Source: SAR202 cluster bacterium
GTDB lineage: Bacteria; Chloroflexota; Dehalococcoidia; Lucifugimonadales; UBA3495
Assembly (NCBI GenBank): GCA_013204585.1
Contig: JABMNL010000030.1
Location: 38,092 to 102,091 of the forward strand
Length of the DNA: 64,000 nucleotides
Direction: 5' to 3'
Positions 45,093-53,740 of the stretch are shown here, in pieces. The position numbers and the translations under genes were made by a program. The notes under the pieces are model-generated. The model saw only the letters and a list, made by a program, of their open reading frames with translations. It was not told the DNA's origin and did no database searches. Position 1 is the stretch's first letter. Every line of letters begins with the position of its first letter.

Positions 45093-45442
45093 GTGTAACT
45101 CCGTTTCACGGCAAATTAAGCTACAAAGACCCCTGCGGCGCGCTTCTTGGACGATTATATCTGCAGGTAAGTCCCTACGCCCCAGCTTTCTTCGCTTCTA
45201 TTCTTGAACCTTTCGCCATTTTACCTTAATTCGATCTACGTTCTCGTTAGGCACCGAAGCAACCTCCGGATCTTGATTGCCCGTTGTTCTCGAATTCACT
45301 TAACAGCGAGATTTTCGGAACAAGGCAAACTCCGCCTCCCGATTGGGACAGAATGAATCTTTCCCCGTGAAGGCCGAAGGTCAGGCCCAAGAACGTCATC
45401 ACCCTAGATTCAATCGGTGCCGTAGCTGCGCCGGTTGCCACC
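45093..45442. other. Gap between the DUF262 gene and the intact GMC gene
   Basis: About 350 bases upstream of the leftward nuclease gene, presumably containing its promoter. No convincing gene; a 64-codon minus-strand frame at 45247-45441 has no family features. The sequence CCACCCTACTTCCCCTGC at the right end is shared with the left side of the GMC remnant at 43287, marking where the duplicated block begins. Confidence 0.5.
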
Positions 45443-46990
45443 CTACTTCCCCTGCATTATCCAGTCCGCTACCCGTTCGCCAATCATCATGGTGGTTACA
45501 TTGGTGTTGGCGCGGATGCAGTCGGGCATGATTGAGGCGTCGGCCACCCGCAAGCCTTCCAACCCGTGCACCTTGCCGTACTGGCTGACAACGGCCATGG
45601 GGTCGGACGACGGGCCCATCTTGCAGGTGCAGGAAATGTGCTGGGAGGTGCTCACCTCCCGATATAGAAACTCATCCAGCGCATCATCCGATTCCAACTC
45701 AGCGTCCGTCGGCTCGATGCGGTCTAAGATGATGTCCTTGAAGGCCGGGTCTTCACCCAGAGCCACGCAGATACGTACCGTCTCTCGCAGGCGCGCCCGG
45801 TCGAACTCTTCCTCCAGATAACGGTAGTCCAAGAATGGTTGGACCGTTGGGTCAGCGGACTGTAACCGAAGTTCTCCGGCCCCAGCAGCTAACTGGATGC
45901 CACTGGACATGCGAATGCCCAGCGGGACCATCCGGTCTCCGCCCTGATTTATCCGCCCGGTGGCGAACGACTGCATTGAGACCTTCATGTCGTTGCGCAG
46001 GTCGGACCCGCCCGCGGTGTAGCGCAGGGTTGCCTGCATACGGGGCGCGTTGGAGTCCAACTCAACTTCTGGCTTGGTGCGCCAGGTCACGAAGACCAGC
46101 GGATGGTCCCGCATGTTCTGGCCTACTCCGGGAGCGTCATGAACTACCGGGATTCCAAACTCTTGGAGTTGTGCCGCCGGGCCTACGCCGGAAAGCATCA
46201 GGGTGTGAGGAGAACCGATGGCCCCCGAACTCAAGATTATCTCCGAGCCTTCGACGGTGAATGTTTCGCCGCCGCTTTCCACCTCGACGCCCGTGGCCCG
46301 TTTGCCTTCGAACAAGATGCGTTGGACATGGCAGTTGGGCCGGATGGTCACGTTGAGGCGATGCCTAATCTGATCCAGGTAGCCCAACGCTGTGCTCATC
46401 CGAATGCCGTTGGGGTTGTTCAACGGCGTTGGCCCCACACCAGTCGAGTCGGGGTTGTTATGGTCCGGAGAATCGGGGTAGCCAGCGGAACGGCAAGCCT
46501 GGTAGAAGGCTTCGGTGGCCGGGTGCCAGGTGTCCCTGGCGAACCGGTGCATCACGATGGGGCCTTCGGTGCCGTGAAAATCGTCGTTGTAGTCGGTGTC
46601 AGTCTCTATCTTACGGAAGTAAGGTAGGCAGTCCTGGAATTTCCATTCGGTGTTGCCCATCTCCGCCCAAGAGTCGTAGTCCTCGGGCACGCCCCGCAGG
46701 AAGACCTGACCGTTGATGGCGCTGGAGCCGCCGGTCACCTTGCCCCTGGGAACCAACATCTCAGGGGATTTTTCGGTGGCCTTGCCGACAAACTGCCAGT
46801 TGTGGTCGCTAACCATTATGTCTATCTCGGTGGCGTAGCCGAATTTAACTTCTTCCGGCAGCCGTTCGAAATCTGGGTAATCAGGACCGGCTTCAATTAG
46901 CAATATATTGTTATTGGGGTCTTCGGAAAGCCGGGTTGCGATGATGGAACCGGCTGACCCAGCACCCAAAACTATATAGTCGTATTTCAT
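45443..46990 (-). CDS. GMC-family FAD oxidoreductase (choline/alcohol dehydrogenase-like)
   Basis: A 515-residue flavoprotein. It starts MKYDYIVLGAGSAGSIIATRLSED (FAD-binding GxGxxG), has GGSSAINGQVFLRG, and ends with SQHISCTCKMG (catalytic His) and RVADASIMPDCIRANTNVTTMMIGERVADWI. The 17 codons upstream of ATG 46990 are excluded because GGAGGGG lies just before it. GMC enzymes oxidise alcohols, choline or sugars. It is one of three full copies in the window and the likely parent of the nearby 3' remnant. The substrate is unknown. Confidence 0.93.
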   Translation of the reverse strand: MKYDYIVLGAGSAGSIIATRLSEDPNNNILLIEAGPDYPDFERLPEEVKFGYATEIDIMVSDHNWQFVGKATEKSPEMLVPRGKVTGGSSAINGQVFLRGVPEDYDSWAEMGNTEWKFQDCLPYFRKIETDTDYNDDFHGTEGPIVMHRFARDTWHPATEAFYQACRSAGYPDSPDHNNPDSTGVGPTPLNNPNGIRMSTALGYLDQIRHRLNVTIRPNCHVQRILFEGKRATGVEVESGGETFTVEGSEIILSSGAIGSPHTLMLSGVGPAAQLQEFGIPVVHDAPGVGQNMRDHPLVFVTWRTKPEVELDSNAPRMQATLRYTAGGSDLRNDMKVSMQSFATGRINQGGDRMVPLGIRMSSGIQLAAGAGELRLQSADPTVQPFLDYRYLEEEFDRARLRETVRICVALGEDPAFKDIILDRIEPTDAELESDDALDEFLYREVSTSQHISCTCKMGPSSDPMAVVSQYGKVHGLEGLRVADASIMPDCIRANTNVTTMMIGERVADWIMQGK

Positions 46991-47046
46991 TTCCCCTCCA
47001 GTAAATGTTGGACTATCAAGGACGGATAAGGCGGTGGCCAAAGCAG

Positions 47047-47084
47047 AGTCCGTTCGCAGTGCACTTGTTATCTGCGAACGGACT
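47047..47084 (-). terminator. Hairpin between the Grx-DinB gene and the GMC gene
   Basis: A perfect 13-bp stem AGTCCGTTCGCAG with complement and a 12-base loop; no strong T-run follows, so termination is likely but unproven. Confidence 0.5.
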
Positions 47085-47119
47085 GGTGTTCCTAGTAAAT
47101 GCGGGAGATTCCCACGGGC

Positions 47120-47881
47120 CTAGAAAAGCGCTTCAGGGGTTTGAATACCCTCAAAGTCGCTTGCGGAAGCTGGGTTTTGGGGGATGATACCGAGGTCGGT
47201 CTGCATGTAGTGGTAGACCTGCTTCAAGTGGTGGGTGCTGTGGCTGAGGATGATGTTTAGCAACTCAACCACGGTGACCTCGCCGCCATAATGAGCGGGC
47301 ACCTCACGGTCGAAGGCTTCATCGTTGCCGCTATTTAGGAACGCTACGATGTCACCGCGGACTTTCGTGCCGTATTCGGCCATCTGAGCGGCGGTGTATA
47401 CGGGTTCCAAACGCTCGTCGGAAGCCCGCATGTCGTCCTGGCTCATGCTGCCCACCTTGTGGCTCAGGTAGGCCACCTCGGGGAACGACATGATGTGGAG
47501 GATGGTTTTTCGCACCGTCCAAGGCCGCCACGGCACATCGGTGTCCAATTGTTCCTGGGTAAATTGGGCAGTGGTCCGGACCGCCGCGTCCAGAATCTTC
47601 TCGTATTTTTCGGCCAGCCAAGAGGTTTTGCCCGACAGATCGACTTTTACGTTGAGGTTGAGCGCCGGAATTAGCTTCTTGGGGAAATAGCCAATGATGA
47701 CTTCGAAGTCATCAATAATGGTCACTGGTAATGCCTTAATCCCGCGGCGGCGCAAGTCCTCTAAGGCCTGTTTGTCTGCCAACACGTTGTGGTGCTCATA
47801 CTGAACACCGTTGGACTTTAGAAATTCTTCTAGAGTCCGACAACTGAATCAACCAGGTTGCGTGTAAACTTGAACGTTCAT
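47120..47881 (-). CDS. Predicted selenoprotein: Sec-glutaredoxin domain fused to a DinB-like domain
   Basis: From ATG 47881, behind a strong GGGAGG, the frame reads MNVQVYTQPG-UGA-FSCRTLEEFL and continues with no other stop. The UGA (47851-47849) sits exactly where glutaredoxins carry the first Cys of CxxC, giving U11-F-S-C14. The domain continues with the cis-Pro segment GIKALPVTIID and VIIGYFPKKL. After about residue 85 a DinB/YfiT-type four-helix domain follows: DVPWRPWTVRKTILHIMSFPEVAYLSH and NIILSHSTHHLKQVYHYMQ, with candidate metal His. Total about 253 aa. A SECIS-like hairpin follows the UGA. If UGA were read as stop, only ten codons would be made. Function: probably thiol/selenol redox chemistry coupled to a DinB transferase-like domain (inference). 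Confidence 0.8.
47813..47838 (-). promoter_or_regulatory. Candidate bacterial SECIS element
   Basis: In the mRNA, ten bases after the UGA, GGACU-C-UAGAA pairs with UUCUA-A-AGUCC around a GAAU loop (one C/A mismatch). The first loop base is G, 22 bases from the UGA. Bacterial SECIS hairpins lie within the coding region just downstream of UGA, with the apical loop roughly 16-37 bases away and a G at or near the loop start; this fits. Two wobble and two Watson-Crick pairs may extend the base. Confidence 0.68.
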
Positions 47882-48115
47882 GGCATCCTCCCATTGGACC
47901 CAATCACAGGGGTTTGGCGGGGCCGACCCCGGATTTATGTCCAGATTTAGGCTCGGAAAATTTCAAGCAAATTCTAACACGAGTTTTAAGCCAACGGGCA
48001 TGCTTGCCCTAAAAAATCCCCTATGACAGACTAGATTGATATCAGCCATGTCTATTTCGCCAAGCACAACCAGTATTCAAGACGCCTTAATCATTGGGGC
48101 CATCAAGGTCACGCA

Positions 48116-49966
48116 TTGAAGCTGACCGCGCGGTTATTTGCAGCGGCGGCAATTTTCATTGCCTTGGCCGCCTGCACGCAGTCCGTTGGGTCGGACGCTA
48201 AGACGGCAGTAGTAACTAGCACCAATCCTCCGGCATCAACCCAGACCCCCACTCCGCCGCCCACCGTCCTAGCCCTGCCCACTCTTACCCCGCTGCCCAC
48301 GGCGACGGCCACGCCGGTACCAACTCCGACACCTGTGCCGCCCACCGCCACACCGCAGCCAACGGCGACCCCGACGCCAGTCCCGACGGCAACCCCGCAA
48401 CCCACTCCGACTCCAGTGCCGCCGCCCCCCGGCTCAACCAGGCTGAACCTTGGCGACGGGGTTGTTCTCAGCGTGACACCTGACGTTTCGTATGCGGGCC
48501 GAAATATTTCTTTCGCCCTGTCAGGTCTAACCCCTTGGAAATCCGTTGCAATATCTTTCATTGACCCCGATGGCATCGCCGCATCATGGATAACCGCCGA
48601 CGATGTGCATCTCGTGGACCAGGACGGAACCGACGCCACATCGTTCACAATGTATCCAACTGCCACCGGGGAATTGGCCTGGAACCGGTATGGCATCCAT
48701 GACAAAGTCGGCGCTTGGTTGTTAGACACCAACCTGAACGGCGTAAGGTTTTTGAATGGCTACAACCTGGATGGATTGAAACTGGGCGGGCAAGAAGCGG
48801 TGTCAGTTGGAGCGGAACTGACTCGCCATACCGGTATTGGTTCCACCATCTACTATTCGGAGTCGGTGCCCACAGCCTTGGTGGTCGACCTCCAAAAGCA
48901 CTTGAGCGACACGGCATCGCTTCTGGAACGGCGAGTCGGAATTAATATGGGCCAGGTACCCGACCTATACCTGCTGGCCAACCGCGAGATAATGGCGCAG
49001 GTCGCCAGCGCGACCAATATTAAACTGGGGTTTGAGGACGGGTACTACAAGAACTTCGGAACCCGGCCCGGCATCTACATGCGGACCGACCTGCTGACCA
49101 CGGAAGTGCAGCGGTTGCTGATTCACGAGTACGTGCATGTCGTCTTCGACGACCTGGCTAACGGCAAAGAACTGCCGGCCTGGCTGACGGAAGGACTCTC
49201 CCGTTATTACGAATACGACATCGCGCTGTCTGGCCTCCGCCCCGGTGCCACCCAACTCCGGCAGTTCCGGTCGGCAGACGTTGCCCGCACGGCAGCACAA
49301 GCAGGCAATTTATTCAGCCTAGGCGACCTGGAAAACCAGAAAGCTTGGAATACACGGACTGGCGAGGACCAAATATCGCTTCAGTACTCCCAAGCCTACA
49401 TGGCCGTCCGCTACTTGAACGAGACCTACGGCCCGCTGTCCGCCAAAGCAGCGGTGGAAGACATTGGTCTCGGGTTCAGCCTACCCCACGCCATCGAGTC
49501 GGTTACCGGACTCGCATATTCTGTATTTGAGTCCCAGTTCAATCGCTGGCTGGCAGCGTGGGACGACCCAGACCGAGCGTCCATCGCCGCGTATCTATCC
49601 GGCTTGGACGTTCTGCTGGCCGACGTGGACGCCATCCTAAAGCAACGCTCGAAGAACCTCGCCATACCTGCGTCCTCCAGTGAGGCGTCAATCAGCCGCA
49701 TTCAACTGGTTCGGTCTACAGAAGCGGCAATCGATGGCCTACAGGCATTGTCTCCTCCCGACGGTGCCGCCGCCCTGCACCAAGAGGCGGAAGAATACTT
49801 TGGCCGAATCCTGGTTTGGCTTACCCTAGAGTTCCAGCACGCCGATACCCGTGACGACATCAAACGAGTTCAGGCCAATCTGATGATTCCTGAAATAGAT
49901 GCCAGGGAACTCTTGTTGAAACGCAACCTATCGAACTTGCAGTTCGTACTCCACCTGAGAGATTAG
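48116..49966 (+). CDS. Lipoprotein with Pro/Thr-rich linker and gluzincin (peptidase MA-like) domain
   Basis: A 616-residue exported protein. The start KLTARLFAAAAIFIALAAC is a lipoprotein signal peptide with the lipobox LAAC. About 80 residues of Pro/Thr repeats follow (runs of TPTPVP and TATPQP). The folded part includes LIHEYVHVVFDD, an HExxH zinc site, and the third ligand Glu in AWLTEGLSRYYE, the pattern of the peptidase MA family of gluzincins. The C-terminal ~120 residues are helical and unrecognised. The start codon is TTG with AAGG nine bases before. Probably a surface-anchored protease or peptidoglycan-tethered enzyme. Confidence 0.85.
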   Translation: MKLTARLFAAAAIFIALAACTQSVGSDAKTAVVTSTNPPASTQTPTPPPTVLALPTLTPLPTATATPVPTPTPVPPTATPQPTATPTPVPTATPQPTPTPVPPPPGSTRLNLGDGVVLSVTPDVSYAGRNISFALSGLTPWKSVAISFIDPDGIAASWITADDVHLVDQDGTDATSFTMYPTATGELAWNRYGIHDKVGAWLLDTNLNGVRFLNGYNLDGLKLGGQEAVSVGAELTRHTGIGSTIYYSESVPTALVVDLQKHLSDTASLLERRVGINMGQVPDLYLLANREIMAQVASATNIKLGFEDGYYKNFGTRPGIYMRTDLLTTEVQRLLIHEYVHVVFDDLANGKELPAWLTEGLSRYYEYDIALSGLRPGATQLRQFRSADVARTAAQAGNLFSLGDLENQKAWNTRTGEDQISLQYSQAYMAVRYLNETYGPLSAKAAVEDIGLGFSLPHAIESVTGLAYSVFESQFNRWLAAWDDPDRASIAAYLSGLDVLLADVDAILKQRSKNLAIPASSSEASISRIQLVRSTEAAIDGLQALSPPDGAAALHQEAEEYFGRILVWLTLEFQHADTRDDIKRVQANLMIPEIDARELLLKRNLSNLQFVLHLRD

Positions 49967-49987
49967 AGTTCCCCTAAATCTAAAATG

Positions 49988-50025
49988 AAAAAGGCCCCTC
50001 GACGCTAGACGTCGAGGGCCTTTTT
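49988..50025 (+). terminator. Intrinsic terminator of the lipoprotein gene
   Basis: Stem AAAAAGGCCCCTCGACG with a near-perfect complement (one bulged C) and a short loop, ending in TTTTTG. Confidence 0.85.
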
Positions 50026-50132
50026 GTGTTCGGCTCCTCTGATTAGCGTTCACCGGCCATAACTGGATATAAATTGGCGGTTGATGTAGTGTCACCGAGA
50101 AATCCAATAATCACTCAAGAGGAGCGGTTCCC

Positions 50133-51674
50133 ATGAAATACGACTACATTATCGTCGGCGCAGGTTCCGCCGGTTGTGTCATCGCCAGCAGGCTATCGGA
50201 CGACCCGAACAAGTCCATATTGCTGCTGGAGGCAGGACCGGACTACCCAGACTTTGAACACTACCCCGACGACCTAAAATTTGGTTATAACCAGACTGCC
50301 TCAGGGGTGGACGCTCCCCACAACTGGTCCTTTAAAGGCAATACCACACCCGAGCAGACTATGCCTATGCCCGTACCCAGGGGCCGGGTGGTCGGCGGCT
50401 CCAGCGCCATCAATGGCCAGGTGCTACTGCGGGGTGTGCCCGAGGACTATGACGCCTGGGCCGCCAAAGGCAACGACCAATGGGGTTTCACCGATGTTCT
50501 GCCCTACCTAAGAAAACTTGAGACCGATACCGACATCCGCGATGATTTTCATGGATCCGAGGGGCCGATTCCGGTGCGCCGATTTAAGGAAGACACCTGG
50601 CTGCCCGCCCAAAAAGCCTTCTATGCGGCCTGCCGCGACCAAGGCCATCCCCACGACCCGGACATGAACCACCCCGAGTCGGCTGGCGTTGGGCCGATAC
50701 CCATGAATAATCCCAGCGGCATCCGCATGAGCACCTCTCTAACCTATCTGGCAGCCTGCCGACACCGGTTGAACCTAACCGTCAAACCCAACGTTACCGC
50801 CCACCGGATTGTCTTTGAAGGCAACCGGGCTGTCGGGATGGACGTGGAGAGCAGCGGCGAGCGCTTCGTTGTTGAGGGCGCGGAAATAATCGTCTGTTCC
50901 GGGGCCATTGGTTCCCCGCAGTTGTTGATGCTATCGGGAGTCGGTCCGGCCAGCGTGTTAAACGGACTTGGTATCCCCATAGTCCGCGAAGCGCCCGGTG
51001 TGGGACAGAACCTGAGAGACCACCCGAACGTCCGCGTACCCGTAAAGGTCCAAGACGATTTTCCTTTAAATCCAGATGACCCGCGCTCCCAGGTGGCAGT
51101 TCGGTATACCGCCACCGGCTCTGATTTGCGAAACGACATGCAGATATTGGCGTCGTCTTTTTCCTCCCCAATTTCTGGAGACCCGCTGGAGGCCGAGGGC
51201 ATTCGCTTCACCTGCATCCTAGAACTCGCCTACGGCTCCGGTAACCTAAAAATCACCTCCACCGACCCCAACGTTCAACCCGAACTAAACTACAACTACT
51301 TCCAAGACGACCCCCGAGACCTGGCTCGGCTGCGGGAAGGGGTCAGAAAATGCATCGATTTGCTGGGCCATGATAACTACAAGCCCATATTGAAAACACT
51401 CTTGGAACCACGACCCGAAGACTTGGAGTCTGACGAGACCTTGGACAACTGGCTGAAGCGTAGTGTCACCACAACCCAACACATATCCGGCACCTGCAAG
51501 ATGGGGCCGGACTCGGACCCGATGGCTGTGGTTGACCAGCAGGGGAGGGTCAAAGGGCTTGAAGGACTGCGCGTTGCCGATGCGTCCATAATGCCCGACT
51601 GCATCCGCGCCAACACCAACTGCACAACAATCATGATTGGCGAGCGAATAGCCGACATGATTAAACAGGACTAA
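50133..51674 (+). CDS. GMC-family FAD oxidoreductase (second copy)
   Basis: A 513-residue flavoprotein starting KYDYIIVGAGSAGCVIASRLSDD, with GGSSAINGQVLLRGVPEDYD, LMLSGVGPA, and the end TQHISGTCKMG with the catalytic His and CIRANTNCTTIMIGERIADM. It is closest by eye to the copy at 45443. The ATG has GGAGCG upstream. It leads a plus-strand set with an LLM oxidoreductase 26 bases later and an SDR two bases after that, so the three probably act on one substrate or its products; that substrate is unknown. Confidence 0.94.
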   Translation: MKYDYIIVGAGSAGCVIASRLSDDPNKSILLLEAGPDYPDFEHYPDDLKFGYNQTASGVDAPHNWSFKGNTTPEQTMPMPVPRGRVVGGSSAINGQVLLRGVPEDYDAWAAKGNDQWGFTDVLPYLRKLETDTDIRDDFHGSEGPIPVRRFKEDTWLPAQKAFYAACRDQGHPHDPDMNHPESAGVGPIPMNNPSGIRMSTSLTYLAACRHRLNLTVKPNVTAHRIVFEGNRAVGMDVESSGERFVVEGAEIIVCSGAIGSPQLLMLSGVGPASVLNGLGIPIVREAPGVGQNLRDHPNVRVPVKVQDDFPLNPDDPRSQVAVRYTATGSDLRNDMQILASSFSSPISGDPLEAEGIRFTCILELAYGSGNLKITSTDPNVQPELNYNYFQDDPRDLARLREGVRKCIDLLGHDNYKPILKTLLEPRPEDLESDETLDNWLKRSVTTTQHISGTCKMGPDSDPMAVVDQQGRVKGLEGLRVADASIMPDCIRANTNCTTIMIGERIADMIKQD

Positions 51675-51700
51675 TTAAACCAGCGTTAGCAGGAGCACCC

Positions 51701-52741
51701 ATGCGTTTCGGTAGCTTCGTCTTTTCAATCAGCGCTGACCAAAATGCCGACCACGAAGTCATCGGCCAGACTCTACGCGAGATAGAACTTGCCGAGGAGG
51801 TGGGGTTCGACGCTGTTTGGCTTACCGAGCACCACTTCGACGGCGCGGTAGCCTACGCCGACCCAGTGGTCTTCGGGGCCGCCGTGGCCGCACGGACCAA
51901 ACGGATGCTCATCGGATTCGCAGTGGTTGAGATGGCCTTGCACCATCCGGTGCGCTTGGCGGTACAAACATCGCTGTTAGACAACCTGAGCAACGGTCGG
52001 CTCATCATGGGCATTGGCCGGGGCTCGGCTTACAACGAGTACGAATATATCGGCTATGGCATCACCCTGGAGCAAGGACGGGAGATGTTGGAAGAAGCCG
52101 AGGAACTGCTGATAAAGGCGTGGACGGGCACCGACGTGGTGCACAAAGGCCGCTTCTGGGATGTCGCCTTCCCCGGTCTGCGGCCTCGGCCCTACCAGAA
52201 ACCCCACCCACCCATCGTGCGGGCCTGCATCTCCGAGGAATCCATGGTCGCCATGGGCCAGGCCGGAAGGCCGGTGTTGATTGGCGTTCAGACTATCGAC
52301 ACTCTACGCCACCGGTTTGGCCGCTACCGAGAAGCCCTTGAAGGTTCTGGCTTGAGCGAGCCCCAAATTGAGGAAACTTTGGACCAGACCTGGGCCCAGC
52401 GGGCTTTGTTCGTCTGCGACAGCGACCAACAGGGCCTAGAGGTGGCCGAAGCCGGCCTGGCCCGGTACAAGGCGCACCTGCTGGATGCCAGGGTGCGGTT
52501 CAATCCGGGTGGCGCAACACCGCCGCCTCCGGGCACCCCGATTCCCGCCAGCGAGATGGTCGAGCATGCCTTTTTGGCTGGCACGCCCGAAACCGTGGCC
52601 GGAAAGATGGAAGAACTGCGGGACACCGGAGTCCGCAACGTTCTACTCAACCCCAACGTGGGCCAGATACCGGCGCAGCAGGTGGAGAAATCCCTGCGGC
52701 TGTTCGGAGAGAAAGTGCTGCCCAAGTTCAAGGATAACTAA
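51701..52741 (+). CDS. LLM-class flavin-dependent oxidoreductase
   Basis: A 346-residue luciferase-like protein: FGSFVFSISADQN at the start, VGFDAVWLTEHHFDGAVAYADP, RLIMGIGRGSAYNEYEYIGYG, and PRPYQKPHPPIVRACIS. The TEHHF segment near the N-terminus matches the luciferase alpha active-site region. The C-terminal FLAGTPETVAGKMEEL is standard. The middle gene of a GMC-LLM-SDR run, overlapping neither, with AGGAG upstream of its ATG. Predicted FMN-dependent monooxygenase; substrate not known. Confidence 0.91.
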   Translation: MRFGSFVFSISADQNADHEVIGQTLREIELAEEVGFDAVWLTEHHFDGAVAYADPVVFGAAVAARTKRMLIGFAVVEMALHHPVRLAVQTSLLDNLSNGRLIMGIGRGSAYNEYEYIGYGITLEQGREMLEEAEELLIKAWTGTDVVHKGRFWDVAFPGLRPRPYQKPHPPIVRACISEESMVAMGQAGRPVLIGVQTIDTLRHRFGRYREALEGSGLSEPQIEETLDQTWAQRALFVCDSDQQGLEVAEAGLARYKAHLLDARVRFNPGGATPPPPGTPIPASEMVEHAFLAGTPETVAGKMEELRDTGVRNVLLNPNVGQIPAQQVEKSLRLFGEKVLPKFKDN

Positions 52742-52743
52742 CC

Positions 52744-53514
52744 GTGACAACCACGAATCAGTTCGACCTGTCTGGCAAAGTAGCCGTCGTCACCGGCGGC
52801 AACGGCGGGCTTGGCCTGGGCATCGCCTTGGGGCTGGCCGGGGCCGGAGCCAACATCGTGGTTGCCGCCCGCAGCGTGGAGAAAACCGCTCAGGCGTTGG
52901 AAGAAATACGTAACTTAGGTGTCGAGGCCCACGGCATCACCGTTGATGTCACCCAAGAACCCGCCATTCAACGCATGGTCACCAGCACCATCGACCACAT
53001 GGGCCGATTGGATATCCTAGTTAACAACTCGGGCATCGCCGTCCGAGCGCAGCCCCAGGACTTGACTGCCGCCCAGTGGGACTCGGTGGTGGACGTTAAC
53101 CTGCGGGCCGCTTTCTTGGCGTCAAAAGAGGCCTACCCCCACATGGTCAAAGCCGGTGGCGGCAAAATTATCAACTTGGGTTCCATGTATTCAACATTCG
53201 GCAGCGATTGGGGCGCACCCTACGCCGCCAGCAAAGGCGGTGTCGTCCAACTGACCAAGAGCCTGGCGGTGGCCTGGGCCAAGGACAACATCCAGGTTAA
53301 CGCTGTGGTTCCTGGTTGGTTCACCACCGACCTGACCCGTGGCATCCAGGACGCCGACCCAGAACGCTACGACAACATCAGCCGCCGCATCCCCACCGGC
53401 CACTGGGGCGAACCGTCAGAGCTAAGCGGCGCGGCCGTCTTCCTAGCCAGCGCCGCATCCAATTATGTGACCGGGTCGGTGTTGACCGTGGACGGCGGGT
53501 ACTCCGTAGCCTAG
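52744..53514 (+). CDS. SDR-family oxidoreductase
   Basis: A 256-residue classical short-chain dehydrogenase: nucleotide motif TGGNGGLGLGIA, LVNNSG, the Ser of INLGSMYS, and catalytic YAASK, ending GSVLTVDGGYSVA. The cofactor is NAD(H) or NADP(H); ARS after the second strand (AARSVEK) suggests NADP preference but is not decisive. The start is GTG two bases after the LLM stop, so the pair is translationally linked. Probably oxidises or reduces a ketone or alcohol from the neighbouring GMC and LLM enzymes (inference). Confidence 0.92.
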   Translation: MTTTNQFDLSGKVAVVTGGNGGLGLGIALGLAGAGANIVVAARSVEKTAQALEEIRNLGVEAHGITVDVTQEPAIQRMVTSTIDHMGRLDILVNNSGIAVRAQPQDLTAAQWDSVVDVNLRAAFLASKEAYPHMVKAGGGKIINLGSMYSTFGSDWGAPYAASKGGVVQLTKSLAVAWAKDNIQVNAVVPGWFTTDLTRGIQDADPERYDNISRRIPTGHWGEPSELSGAAVFLASAASNYVTGSVLTVDGGYSVA

Positions 53515-53681
53515 TAAGACGTCAGCTCCGCTCTGAGTTCCGAATTACACCGGAGTTGCCAAAGTAACGATTCTTGCTCATGGTGAGCTCCGACCTCGGG
53601 TCGCGAGTCTCGATAGAATCGGACCTGTCGAACTACGCGCTGCGGACATGCTTTTTGTGCCCACGGCCATGACTTATGCGG

Positions 53682-53709
53682 CCCTTCGACGGGGCTCAGG
53701 ACGAGCGGT
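53682..53709. repeat. Short dispersed repeat, reverse copy
   Basis: CCTTCGACGGGGCTCAGGAC in the gap after the SDR gene, reverse complement of the element at 41172-41197 apart from one substitution and one extra base. Confidence 0.5.
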
Positions 53710-53740
53710 GACTGAGATTTGCTGCGTATTCGGACCCCTG

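Noticed and set aside
45247..45441. A 64-codon minus-strand frame upstream of the nuclease gene
   Set aside because: No ribosome-binding site, no motif, and its end overlaps duplicated gene-end DNA.
48109..48732. A 207-codon minus-strand frame with Gly/Val repeats
   Set aside because: The repeats are the antisense of the Pro/Thr linker of the lipoprotein gene; no independent evidence.
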